DNA from: Streptomyces scopuliridis RB72
GTDB taxonomy: Bacteria > Actinomycetota > Actinomycetes > Streptomycetales > Streptomycetaceae
Direction: 5' to 3'
DNA length: 64,000 bases
NCBI RefSeq assembly: GCF_000718095.1
Contig: NZ_JOEI01000015.1
Location: 1-64,000, forward strand
Positions 26,205 through 35,078 of the stretch are shown piece by piece. The notes below the pieces were generated by a model. That model did no database searches and had not been told where the DNA came from. It saw only the letters and a list, made by a program, of their open reading frames with translations. Position numbers and translations under genes: made by a program. The number at the start of each line of letters is the position of its first letter. Position 1 is the first letter of the stretch.

Positions 26205-26246
26205 CCTTCGCTGGCAATCGATCAACACCCACTGACACAGGTCACC
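26205..26246 (-). repeat. right terminal inverted repeat of element A
   Basis: Inverse copy of 21575-21616 (35 of 42 bases). It ends GGTCACC at 26240-26246 and is directly followed by the left GGAGC target duplicate of element B, so B inserted immediately beside this end. Confidence 0.82.
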
Positions 26247-26251
26247 GGAGC
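26247..26251. repeat. left target-site duplicate GGAGC of element B
   Basis: GGAGC directly before the TGAGAC terminus; identical to 40032-40036 just after the other terminus. Confidence 0.85.
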
Positions 26252-26354
26252 TGAGACTTTCAACACAGGTTGACACTGATCGGCGAGGCCGAGCTGGGGT
26301 GAGGGCCTGAGATTTCAGCCGTGGTTGACACCGCGTTTCAGCGGGGGGTGGCAC
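26252..26354 (+). repeat. left end of element B with three putative TnsB sites
   Basis: After the terminal TGAGAC, three 19-bp repeats follow: TTTCAACACAGGTTGACAC (26258-26276), TTTCAGCCGTGGTTGACAC (26313-26331) and TTTCAGCGGGGGGTGGCAC (26336-26354). All share TTTCA(A/G)C at the start and G-x-CAC at the end. The second is again preceded by TGAGA. Tn7-like ends carry several such asymmetrically spaced transposase sites. Confidence 0.8.
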
Positions 26355-26434
26355 GGTAGCGCACCGTCAGTCTTGTTGTCACCGAAATCGAATGATTCGA
26401 CCACGGAGAGTGGTAACGCCTGTTCCCTGTCGAT

Positions 26435-27328
26435 ATGGAATCGATTTATAGCTCTGCCCAGTCGACGTTCTCGGCGCCGCGCGCCGTCGACGGCGTGATC
26501 GCCAGCCCACTCTGGTCGCATGCGTGCAGTTGGGACGAACTCGCCGTACCGTGCGATGCCTTCGGTACGCGCCGGTCGGTCCTCGACCTGGAGCGGGGGT
26601 GGTCGGAGCGGTGGACGACATCGTGGCGGTTCGGCAAGGCGGAGGTTGTCCGGTCGGTCGCTGGCCTGGGCGCGCTGCCTTTGGCGGGGTGTCGGCCGTG
26701 GAGGCCGTTCGGCTGGCGGACCAAGCAGCGGCATCGACCCGGTCTGGAGTCCTTGATCGGTACGGGGCGGCTGCACGCATTCGAGTCGCTGGAGGAGGAC
26801 CGGTTCCTGGTGGCACTGGACTTCGCCGGTGGTCTGTTGGAGCTCTTGCCCCAGCCGTTCCTGCTGCGGTTCCGGGCGGAGGGCCGGTGGCGCGAGCACA
26901 CGCCGGACTTTCTTGCGGTGACCAGAGGTGGCCGCTGGCTGATCGATGTCCGCCCGGCTGGGCGGATGGACCAGGACGACTTGATGCGCTTCGCCGCGTC
27001 GCAGGAAGCCGCACTCGCAGTGGGCTGGCGGTACACGGTCGTGACCGGGTGGCGCCCGCACGTGGCCACGAATTTGGACTCGCTCTACTCACGACGGCGA
27101 GCGATGACGGATCCGCTGGGCTTGAAGGCAACGCTCCTCAAGGCCTCTCAGGCTCCAGGTAGTCCGTTCACCTTCCGGGAGTTGGCGGTCGGCAGCGGTA
27201 TCGAAGCCGTTGCCCGGGCCGTGCTGCTGCACCTGCTCTGGCATCGCCAACTGGGCATTGACCTGTCTGAGCCGTTGGAGGACCGAACTGTGGTGTGGGC
27301 CGCAACTGTGAGAGGAGCCTCGGCGTGA
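26435..27328 (+). CDS. tnsA: TnsA-like transposase endonuclease subunit
   Basis: 297 residues. TnsA cleaves the 5' strands at the transposon ends as the partner of TnsB. A PD-(D/E)xK-type core is visible: E120/E121 in FESLEEDRFLVALDF, D158 in HTPDFL and the LIDVRPAGRM strand from 169, where arginine 173 takes the place of the usual lysine, as is typical of actinomycete TnsA-like proteins. ATG 26435 lies 183 bp inside the transposon end, with no strong ribosome site. Its stop overlaps the tnsB start. Confidence 0.85.
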   Translation: MESIYSSAQSTFSAPRAVDGVIASPLWSHACSWDELAVPCDAFGTRRSVLDLERGWSERWTTSWRFGKAEVVRSVAGLGALPLAGCRPWRPFGWRTKQRHRPGLESLIGTGRLHAFESLEEDRFLVALDFAGGLLELLPQPFLLRFRAEGRWREHTPDFLAVTRGGRWLIDVRPAGRMDQDDLMRFAASQEAALAVGWRYTVVTGWRPHVATNLDSLYSRRRAMTDPLGLKATLLKASQAPGSPFTFRELAVGSGIEAVARAVLLHLLWHRQLGIDLSEPLEDRTVVWAATVRGASA

Positions 27329-29568
27329 GCGCCACCGCGTTCCTAGAGTTGGCTGCCGGCGAGTTGCTCGTGATCGACGGGACCGAGTGGCGTGTGGAGT
27401 ACCTCGAGCCGCAGTACGGCCGGGTGGTACTTACCTCGCAGACCGGCAAACGGGTGCCGACCACCTTCCGTATGCTCGCAAACCACCCGGACTGCCGACG
27501 CTCGACCCGCACGGCGGGCGCGTCCGCATCAGGACGGGGCCGCCAGCCGAAAACCACGAGTGACCTGGAGCCCGAACGCCTCAAGTTGATGCGCATCCGT
27601 CGGGCGCATCTCCTGGAGATCGAGACCGGCTACCGCAGCGGGGACCCGCTGCGGGCCGCCCCGGGGGAGCCTCGGCCGCAATACGATCCGGACCGCACCA
27701 CGGTCACCCAGCGCCGCCGGACGAAGGAAGCCGAGTTAAAGGCCCTGGACCCGGCCCACGCACAGGCGCTGGCCCTGGACCAGGTCAGCTACCGCACCCT
27801 CATCCGGTGGGAGGCCAGGCGCCGGGCCGATCTCGAAATGGGGTGCGCGGACAACCGCTGGACGCCGGCCACCCGGGGGCATCCCAGCGTGACCGAACCG
27901 GTCCGCGAGGCCATCCTCGCGGTCCGCGCGGACACCCTGCACCGTTCGAAGGTCAACATGCGGGTGCGGGTCGGCCTGATCCACCAGTACGTCCGCGAGA
28001 AGTTCGGTGAGGAGGCTGTCGAGAAAATTCCCAGCTACGGGACTCTGCGGGTGGTCTGGCGGGAATGGTTCGGCAGCGGGCGGGCCCGGCAGAAGTACGC
28101 CCGTTCCGCCGAGTTGGAGACCAGTGGTGAACACGTGGTGATCCAGAGGCCGGGCCAGGTCGTCGCCCTGGACACCACCATCCTGCCGGTGATGGTCCGC
28201 GAGTCGGTGTTCGATGACCCGGTCGCGGTCCATCTCAGCCTGGCGATGGACGTCTACACCCACTCGCTCGTCGCCTTCCGGCTCACGCTCGTTTCGGATA
28301 CCTCCACGGACATTGCGATGATGCTGCGGGACGTGATGTCGCCGCTGCCGATGCGTCCGGACTGGGACCAGGACATGGAATGGCCCTACCCAGGAGTCCC
28401 GGCCGCGCTGGTTGCCGAGTTCGCCGGTCACAAGGTTGCCGCGCTGCCCTTCTTCGCCCCGGAGACTGTGACCACCGATCACGGCAGCGTCTACCGCAAC
28501 CATCACCTGGTCGATGTCCAGCAGGCGCTTCAGGTGCGGATCTTGCCGGCGCGTGTCCTGAGGCCTACCGACAAGGCTGCCTGCGAGAGGGCGTTTGGAG
28601 CAGTTCGATCTCTACTGTTCGAATATCTGCCCGGTTACACCGGGGTGGACGTTGCCGACCGGGGGGCCGATCCCGAAGCCGATGCCACCTTGACGGTGGA
28701 TCAGATGGAACACCTGCTGGCCACCTGGATCGTCCGGATCTGGCAGAACAGGCGCTTGGGCGAGCACGCGCCGTGCTGGGATCCGGTGGGCGACCACAGC
28801 CCCAACACGCTGTTCGCCGCGGCGATGGCGCAAGGCGGCTGGGCGTTGGAGATTCCCTCGCCGAATCTGTACTACCGCGCCCTTCCGAGGCATGTCGTTG
28901 CCATTCACGGCAAGCGCGGAGTGAAGATCGGCGGACTTTGGTACGACGGCGATGCCTTGGACGCCTACCGGGACCAGCCATCCGGCCAGGGCGGGCGACG
29001 CAAGGACCGTTGGCATGTGCACCGTGATCCCCGAGACGCCCGTGCGGTCTTTTTCCAGGACCCGCGCACCCACGCCTGGCACACCCTGCGCTGGACGGGG
29101 CTGCCGCCCGAGGGGGAAGTCCCCTCTTTCAACGGCGCGCGCGTACGTGAACTCCTCACTGCCGCAAAGCAGGCAGGGCTGAAGCCGCAGTCCGACCGCG
29201 AACTGCTTCCCCTGCTCCTGGACCTGATCGCTGCTCACACGCCTGTCGACCAGTGGCCCAGCCGGATGACGAAGGCCCAGCGCACGGAGCGCTCCCGCGA
29301 GATCGCGCAGGGCCGGGCTGCCGCTCTCGACCGGCCGGCCCTCGCGGTCCCCCCGCCGCCCGCGCGGTGGACCGACCGGTTGCGGGAGGCCGACAAGGCC
29401 ATTGACGACGAACGACGTCAGCGGCGCGAGGAGGCCGTGCCGGTGGCACCGGCCCCGGCACCGCGCCTGGGCGATGCAGCCCGCCAGCGGGCACGCGCTC
29501 TCCTGCCGGCTGACGAAGGTATATCGCATGCCGCTGCCCCCGTCCCCGCCACAGCGGAGGAAAAGTGA
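27325..29568 (+). CDS. tnsB: TnsB-like DDE transposase
   Basis: 747 residues with helix-turn-helix regions (about 130-260), an RNase H-fold DDE core and a Mu-transposase-type C-terminal barrel. The catalytic triad is D283 (VVALDTTILPV), D385 (TVTTDHGSVY) and E421 (KAACERAFG). It would cut and join the 3' ends. GTG 27325 overlaps the tnsA stop (GTGA). A TTA leucine codon at 27736-27738 could make expression depend on the bldA tRNA, which in Streptomyces appears late in growth. The Pro/Ala-rich C-terminal tail probably contacts TnsC. Confidence 0.92.
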   Translation: MSATAFLELAAGELLVIDGTEWRVEYLEPQYGRVVLTSQTGKRVPTTFRMLANHPDCRRSTRTAGASASGRGRQPKTTSDLEPERLKLMRIRRAHLLEIETGYRSGDPLRAAPGEPRPQYDPDRTTVTQRRRTKEAELKALDPAHAQALALDQVSYRTLIRWEARRRADLEMGCADNRWTPATRGHPSVTEPVREAILAVRADTLHRSKVNMRVRVGLIHQYVREKFGEEAVEKIPSYGTLRVVWREWFGSGRARQKYARSAELETSGEHVVIQRPGQVVALDTTILPVMVRESVFDDPVAVHLSLAMDVYTHSLVAFRLTLVSDTSTDIAMMLRDVMSPLPMRPDWDQDMEWPYPGVPAALVAEFAGHKVAALPFFAPETVTTDHGSVYRNHHLVDVQQALQVRILPARVLRPTDKAACERAFGAVRSLLFEYLPGYTGVDVADRGADPEADATLTVDQMEHLLATWIVRIWQNRRLGEHAPCWDPVGDHSPNTLFAAAMAQGGWALEIPSPNLYYRALPRHVVAIHGKRGVKIGGLWYDGDALDAYRDQPSGQGGRRKDRWHVHRDPRDARAVFFQDPRTHAWHTLRWTGLPPEGEVPSFNGARVRELLTAAKQAGLKPQSDRELLPLLLDLIAAHTPVDQWPSRMTKAQRTERSREIAQGRAAALDRPALAVPPPPARWTDRLREADKAIDDERRQRREEAVPVAPAPAPRLGDAARQRARALLPADEGISHAAAPVPATAEEK

Positions 29569-29611
29569 TGGATGCCAAGCACTCTGACGCCACCCCGGAA
29601 CGGCCCGGTTC

Positions 29612-30841
29612 GTGCTGCCCGGTGACCCACCAGAGCGAGAGACCGCCGAGGGCTGGTCGACCTGGCGGCTGACCAGGAACGACTTCCTCCCCGCCCCGGT
29701 GGTGGACCTGAAGACCTACCGCACATGGAGCCCGCTCGGCCGGAGTCTCAACGACCTTCACCGCCGCGCGACCCACGCGAACCTGCCGATGCAGGACACA
29801 CCGATGAGCCTGGCGGTCTCGCGCCTGATGCACTCACGCATGCTGGCCAACTCCCTCAACGCACGGCCTACCACCCGCCCCGGCATCATGGTCAACGGAG
29901 GCGGAAACCAGGGGAAGACCGAGACCGCCGCCGAAGCAGCCGCAGCCTTCGAGGACCTTTGGCTGAGTCTGAGTCAGCGCTTCGACCCGGAACCCCTGCC
30001 CGGAACCCGGGACATCCGCTGCACAGTCGCTTACGTACAGACGCCCGTCAAAGCCACGCCGAAGTCGACCTGCGAGGCGATCCTGGAATTCTTCGGCGAC
30101 GAGGTCAGCAGGAACCCCACTCTCACGCGACTGGTCCGGCGGGTCCGTACCTCACTCCGGGACCACCGAACGCGCGTACTCATCCTGGACGACATCACCC
30201 GGCTGAAGCTGCACCGGATCGACGACCAGGACACCCTTGACCTCCTGCGAGCCCTGATGAGCATGCACGTGACCCTCGTTCTGATCGGTGTCGGAATCCC
30301 CTTGTCCGGACTCTTACGCGAGGGACGGCAGGATCCCAAGACCAAACAGTGGCACTTCCCTCCTCCCACACCGGAACTGACCTGGGCCGATGAGGCGGCA
30401 ACCCAGACAGAACGCCGCTTCGACCTGGTCGACCTCGAGCCCTTCCGCTACGGGGCACCCGAGGAGATCGCGGACTTCCTCACCCACCTCGCCGGACTGG
30501 AAGACCAACTGCGTCTACTGAAGGCCCGCCCGCACATGCTCACCAGCGGCACGATGCCCGAGTACATCTTCCGGCGGACCAGCGGAGTGGTCGGCTACAT
30601 CGAACGGCTCATCGCGGACGGCGCCGCACTCGCGATGGACAACGAGGCGGAGGAACTCACCGAGGACCTCCTGGACGAGGTCGTCATCCGCGTCCGCGAC
30701 CCAAAACGCGACGCGGAGGCCGGTGAAGAGGGGACCGTTCCGCCCCAGCCGGCGCGGACCGAGCCCAAGGCGGGCTCCAGGCCGAGAAACACGACCTTCG
30801 ACGACAAAGGAATCCCGGCCACCAGTTCCTCCGTCGCGTGA
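29612..30841 (+). CDS. tnsC: TnsC-like AAA+ ATPase
   Basis: 409 residues with a Walker A motif GGGNQGKT (96-103) and Walker B VLILDDI (about 189-195), as in TnsC/TniB regulators that link target selection to the transposase. A TTA codon occurs at 30314-30316. The start is doubtful: tnsB's stop overlaps an ATG at 29568 (ATGA), but that frame ends after 34 codons. A one-base shift near 29606 would join its MDAKHSDATPERPG to the main frame. GTG 29612 has no ribosome site. Either the gene starts internally, frameshifts, or carries a point deletion. Confidence 0.88.
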   Translation: MLPGDPPERETAEGWSTWRLTRNDFLPAPVVDLKTYRTWSPLGRSLNDLHRRATHANLPMQDTPMSLAVSRLMHSRMLANSLNARPTTRPGIMVNGGGNQGKTETAAEAAAAFEDLWLSLSQRFDPEPLPGTRDIRCTVAYVQTPVKATPKSTCEAILEFFGDEVSRNPTLTRLVRRVRTSLRDHRTRVLILDDITRLKLHRIDDQDTLDLLRALMSMHVTLVLIGVGIPLSGLLREGRQDPKTKQWHFPPPTPELTWADEAATQTERRFDLVDLEPFRYGAPEEIADFLTHLAGLEDQLRLLKARPHMLTSGTMPEYIFRRTSGVVGYIERLIADGAALAMDNEAEELTEDLLDEVVIRVRDPKRDAEAGEEGTVPPQPARTEPKAGSRPRNTTFDDKGIPATSSSVA

Positions 30842-30853
30842 CCAGGAGACGCG

Positions 30854-32794
30854 ATGATCCCAATCAGGCCTCTGCCACGCAGCCTTCCACCGCTGCCCGA
30901 CGAATCGCTCCCCGGCTTCCTGATGAGGCTCTCCTACCGGCTCGAAGCGTCGCCGGCCGACCTCGCACATGCCACAGGGCTGACCCGCTCAGCGAGTGCG
31001 AACGGTTCGGTATCGCACATCATTCACATGCCAGAGGACGTACGGACAAGGTTCGCGCGAACGGTCAAGACCACTGAAGACGAGGTCACGGGCATGCTCC
31101 TGAGCCCTCTCGGGCTCCGCTACCCGCCAGCCTCCAACATTCCCTCCTCATACCGTCAGAAGCTATCGAGCCGTCACAACCGTTGGATCTTCCTCCACAC
31201 GACACGTTTTTGCCCTGACTGCCTGGCCGGCGGGGACACGCCGATCGAGCAGGAATTCGGAGGTGCCTGGCGCCGGCTCTGGAGGCTGCCGCCGGTCTTC
31301 GCCTGTCCCACCCACAACCGGTTCCTCGAACACCGGTGTCCGGACTGCGGCCGACCAGCGCTATGTACCGTCACCAGGACCACCTACCGGGCGCTGCCCC
31401 GCTGGCGCGACACAGGGCTGCACCCCGCCCAGTGCCGGTCCCCACTGTCGGCCACGGGGCCCGCCGGGCACGGCCCCGAAATCGGCTGCCAGGGCCGACT
31501 CGACCGCTGTACTGCCTCCGCGCCCGCCCCCAGTGAACAGATCATGGCTTTCCAACGGCACATGCTCGACCTGCTGTCGGCTGCTGGCCCGACGACCACC
31601 GAAGTGCTCGGCAGCGAGGCCGCAGTCGGCAACTACTTCACTGACCTCCGTGTCCTTTGCCAGCTGATCAAGGCCAGCTGGCCTCGTGCCCGCGACATCC
31701 TCCCCGACCCGGGGCTTGCCGAAGCACTCGACGCTGACCAAGCAGCCCCGCGCGAAGAGCAGCCGTTCGCCGACCGGCCCCAGAGCCTCATCGATGCTCC
31801 CGCGCTGGCTTCCGCTCCCTGCGCGGCCCTTCTGGCCGCCGCCGACCGGCTACTTCGACTGGAGAATCCCCGTGACCTGGGCGAGCACGTCCGCTTGCTG
31901 GTAGTGCACGACCCACGCCGGCGAAGCAGCGGCGAATGGCGCAGGGACTTCCTGGACACCAGACCCGACTGTTCCCAAGGTTTCCTGCAAGCCGTCGCCC
32001 CCGTGCTGCAGACCTACGCCCGGGAACTACGGCCCCGCGCTTTGAAACGACCCATCCGCCGAACACGCTTCGGCCCCCAGCACATCCCCCATTTCCTCGA
32101 AGACGGCTGGTACGAAAGGTACTTCGCTCACATGAACGGAATCCCGGCGTCCAGCATCCGGCGAACAGCTGTGCTCCACCTGTGTCAGATCGCAGTCGGT
32201 GGCTCGCTCTTCAAGGCCGGGACGCTCCTGGGACTGCCGCTCAACCCCGCGGGCACCCACCGGGCCTCCGACAATGCGAAGGCCGTCCACAACTGGGCAC
32301 GGACACGGCCTGACCCACAGGAGTTCGAACTCGCCGTCCACGCGCTGGCCGACGAACTCGACAGCCGAGACGATCTGGTCGACTACCGTCGTCGGCGCGA
32401 TGCTCTGCGCTACTGGTGCATCGACCCGGCGACCTGGAACGAGATCACCGACAGGATCCCCATCCCGACCGGACGGGGTGGACGCCCCGACTTCAGCGAC
32501 CGTAAACGCCAGACCGCGTCCATCATCACGTGGACCACCTTGACTCAAGGCGAGCATGTGTACGCTCCGCACCCCATCCGCGACCAGCAGCCCCGGGGAA
32601 CCCACCAACTCTGGCGGACAAGCGACAGCGCATTCTGGGCACGCATTCAGCACGGAACCACAGGCACCACCGACAACAACTGGCTCTCCCTGCTCTCCCA
32701 CTACGCTGCGTTCCTCGCCCCGATCATCGACAAGGACGGCACCGTCCCGCGTGGCATCTCGCCGTGGACACCTGGCATCGCAGCGGTGCGGTGA
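30854..32794 (+). CDS. tniQ: TniQ/TnsD-like target-selection protein
   Basis: 646 residues. The N-terminal TniQ signature (LPPLPDESLPGFLMRLSYR, 11-29) is followed by a zinc finger with C120, C123, C151, H154, C162 and C165. The long C-terminal region (about 200-646) is the size of TnsD proteins, which bind a specific chromosomal site, rather than the short TniQ of CRISPR-linked elements. Site-specific insertion is therefore likely. AGGAG lies before the ATG, 12 bases after the tnsC stop, so the four genes form one operon. Confidence 0.88.
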   Translation: MIPIRPLPRSLPPLPDESLPGFLMRLSYRLEASPADLAHATGLTRSASANGSVSHIIHMPEDVRTRFARTVKTTEDEVTGMLLSPLGLRYPPASNIPSSYRQKLSSRHNRWIFLHTTRFCPDCLAGGDTPIEQEFGGAWRRLWRLPPVFACPTHNRFLEHRCPDCGRPALCTVTRTTYRALPRWRDTGLHPAQCRSPLSATGPAGHGPEIGCQGRLDRCTASAPAPSEQIMAFQRHMLDLLSAAGPTTTEVLGSEAAVGNYFTDLRVLCQLIKASWPRARDILPDPGLAEALDADQAAPREEQPFADRPQSLIDAPALASAPCAALLAAADRLLRLENPRDLGEHVRLLVVHDPRRRSSGEWRRDFLDTRPDCSQGFLQAVAPVLQTYARELRPRALKRPIRRTRFGPQHIPHFLEDGWYERYFAHMNGIPASSIRRTAVLHLCQIAVGGSLFKAGTLLGLPLNPAGTHRASDNAKAVHNWARTRPDPQEFELAVHALADELDSRDDLVDYRRRRDALRYWCIDPATWNEITDRIPIPTGRGGRPDFSDRKRQTASIITWTTLTQGEHVYAPHPIRDQQPRGTHQLWRTSDSAFWARIQHGTTGTTDNNWLSLLSHYAAFLAPIIDKDGTVPRGISPWTPGIAAVR

Positions 32795-32982
32795 ACCGCG
32801 CGGGCAACACCCACGGCTCATCTCCGCCGTTCCGCCGAGCTTCACGCGACCGCCCCGACCTGGACCGACGAGACGGGCGGCTATCGCCGCCCGTTAAGCT
32901 CCGTGACTCAGCACCCCACTGCGGGCGCGACTTTGGACAGCGACGCAGACGGCCCGAACGCCGTCCGGCCGAGGGGGTACGA

Positions 32983-33696
32983 ATGAGCGCGGTTCTGCGT
33001 CGGGACCGGCGGGCATTCCCGTCCGACCCTCCGCGTGACCTCGCCGACCCCCACGCGATTGCCGCACACGACTGGGCGGCCTTCCAGGCCGTATCGCACA
33101 TGTCCAACCACTGGGACCGTCCCGGTTGGAGCGGAGGCCGGGCCTACTACTGGATGCTCACTTTCCCCAATGAGCGCGCGCTGATCAACGATGCTCGCGC
33201 CTGTCAGGACGCCGTTACCAACCCGGCGCTGGACCTGGTGCCTGCCGATGGCCTTCACATCACGTTGAACAAGGTCGCCGACAGTGCCGCCATGGGTGAA
33301 AGGGACCTGGCCCGAGTTGTGCAAGTGGCCCAGGACACGGCGCCCCAAGCCTTCGATCTGCAGGTCGGCCCGCTGGCGGGGTCACGCGGTGCCCTGCGCT
33401 ACAGCGTTGCCCCGTGGAACCCACTGATCAGCCTTCACGCGATACTCGCTCGTGCGGGGACGTTGGCTGGAGCCGCTGGAGGAAGATCCACCGAATCTTT
33501 CCGTCCACATCTTGGAATCGCCTACAGCAACACGACCCGCCCCGCAGATTCGGTGATCAGCCAGGTAGCCGAGCTCCGAGGCCGGCCGACTCTCCCGGTT
33601 CACGTCTCGCACGCGGACCTTGTGGAACTGCGTCGAGAAAACGCTACCTACAGGTGGGACGTCATCTCTGCGATCACCTTGTCCGCCGGGAACTGA
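32983..33696 (+). CDS. 2H phosphoesterase (2'-5' RNA ligase family)
   Basis: 237 residues resembling 2'-5' RNA ligase/cyclic phosphodiesterase proteins. The first signature, H92-I-T94 in LHITLNK, is intact. The second, H176-L-G178 in FRPHLGIAYSN, has glycine where Ser/Thr is usual. Such enzymes open cyclic phosphates or cleave 2'-5' linkages; some phage and bacterial members act on immune signalling nucleotides, but there is no direct sign of this here. ATG 32983 follows GAGGGGG. First gene of the cargo. Confidence 0.72.
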   Translation: MSAVLRRDRRAFPSDPPRDLADPHAIAAHDWAAFQAVSHMSNHWDRPGWSGGRAYYWMLTFPNERALINDARACQDAVTNPALDLVPADGLHITLNKVADSAAMGERDLARVVQVAQDTAPQAFDLQVGPLAGSRGALRYSVAPWNPLISLHAILARAGTLAGAAGGRSTESFRPHLGIAYSNTTRPADSVISQVAELRGRPTLPVHVSHADLVELRRENATYRWDVISAITLSAGN

Positions 33697-33862
33697 TGTC
33701 GGCGTCGGTGCCAGCAAGCCCAGCAACGTGCAGGCCGACGCTACACGGTCCTCCCGTTGCTGAAAATCAGGACGAACTGGCCTGCGAAGTACGAGGACCT
33801 GGCCCAACTAGGGCACAGTGGAGCGACCTTGGAATGTCAGAGGTCTTCAGTAGCCTGACGTC

Positions 33863-35005
33863 ATGAAGGCGAGCGACTTCCTGATCTCGGTGCAGCGAGA
33901 CTTCCTCGGGACACCGTGGGTGCGGCAGGTCCTGGACACCGACCGCGTTGCAGCACTGAGGTCCGGCCCGCTCGAAGACGTGCCGGACCTGGAGGCCGCC
34001 CAGGCGATCGTCCGCTTCGTTTGCGCTGAACTGGAAGCCTTCGGCACCAGCGGCGGTGAGAACGTCGACGATGAAGGAAGCGAGGAACTCCTCCGCTGCC
34101 TCAAGGCGGTGCTGCGGAGGCACGGCATCGACTTCAACCCGCCCTTTCGTAGCCATGGGGGATTCCGCCGGTACTGGATCGAGAAAGGCATGGACGGCGG
34201 AGGCGGCTACGCGAAGCGCCGCGGTTACCTAGCAGAGCTATTCGATCCGATCCGGGCTCGGCTGGACGAATTGGAGGTTGCCAGCGAGCGATTGGAAGGC
34301 CTGCGCGGTGTCGACGGCACTCTGAAGAACATCGTTTTCGCTTCCACTGGCTACAAGCCCGAGATCATCATGAGCGAGATGATCGACGGTGCGATCGAGA
34401 TCGTCGAGCACGCGGACACCTGCCTCGTCTACAACCGCCCGCTGACCGACGCTGGACTCACCTGGGGCGAACTCGTCGACTGGTGGCGCGAGCAGAACAA
34501 CATGGCGGACGCTGACGATCGCACTGTGGCCCTGTCGCTGCACGAAAGACTGAAGAGGTCCCTCGGCTCAGAGGCCGAGCGCTACCTCTTCTACGCCTTC
34601 GTCAGTCGCTACGCTGAGCCGGACGCAATGTCGCAGCCCGCGCTTCTTCCTCAGGTCTATGTACATTTCGACCCGCTCACCGAGCGCCAGCGGCAGTTTC
34701 TCAAGAAGCCCCGCCGACTCGCTCGGGAGCGCATGGACTTCCTTCTGCTGCTGCCCGGTGGAGTGCGAATCGTGATCGAGGTGGACGGCAAGCACCACTA
34801 TGCGCGAGAAGTGCCGAAGGGGTCAGATAACTGGGAGGTCGCAGCCGACCTCTACTCAGAGATGGTTGCAGAGGACCGTGCGCTACGACTCAAGGGTTAC
34901 GAGGTTTTCCGCTTCGGCGGGAAGGAGATACTTGCGGCTCGCGAAAACCTGGCGTTTATACGCCAATTCTTCCTCGACCTGGAAGCGCGCTTCTGGTGTG
35001 AATGA
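33863..35005 (+). CDS. AbiJ-like protein with C-terminal nuclease-like domain
   Basis: 380 residues. The middle segment TLKNIVFASTGYKPEIIMSE ... CLVYNRPLTDAGLTWGELVDWW (152-208) resembles the N-terminal module found in AbiJ abortive-infection proteins. The C-terminus (about 285-375) resembles Vsr/DUF559-type PD-(D/E)xK nucleases: D292 in RMDFLLL, E306-V-D308-G-K310, then DRALRLKGYEVFRFGG. A phage-triggered nuclease is a reasonable inference. Base composition is lower in GC than the flanking core genes, which supports transfer. The family assignments come from memory of motifs, not a search. Confidence 0.6.
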   Translation: MKASDFLISVQRDFLGTPWVRQVLDTDRVAALRSGPLEDVPDLEAAQAIVRFVCAELEAFGTSGGENVDDEGSEELLRCLKAVLRRHGIDFNPPFRSHGGFRRYWIEKGMDGGGGYAKRRGYLAELFDPIRARLDELEVASERLEGLRGVDGTLKNIVFASTGYKPEIIMSEMIDGAIEIVEHADTCLVYNRPLTDAGLTWGELVDWWREQNNMADADDRTVALSLHERLKRSLGSEAERYLFYAFVSRYAEPDAMSQPALLPQVYVHFDPLTERQRQFLKKPRRLARERMDFLLLLPGGVRIVIEVDGKHHYAREVPKGSDNWEVAADLYSEMVAEDRALRLKGYEVFRFGGKEILAARENLAFIRQFFLDLEARFWCE

Positions 35006-35078
35006 GTGTCGCGGTGGATTTTTTATCACTGCCGCAAAATAGAGAAAACGCCGAACCGTTCGAAGAGAAAACATCGAC

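Larger units (their letters stand above)
21575..26246. mobile_element. element A: decayed Tn7-like transposon remnant
   Basis: The two ends are 42-bp inverted repeats (21575-21616 and 26205-26246) that agree at 35 of 42 positions, each beginning GGTGACCTGTG. A broken TnsA-like gene lies 59 bp inside the left end, where tnsA starts 183 bp inside element B. No tnsB, tnsC or tniQ remains. The interior holds several broken metabolic genes. GGAGCCGTGGCC directly abuts the left end. On the right the flank is now split by element B; rejoined, it reads GGAGCCGCGGCC. The element is therefore older than B and no longer autonomous. Confidence 0.72.
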
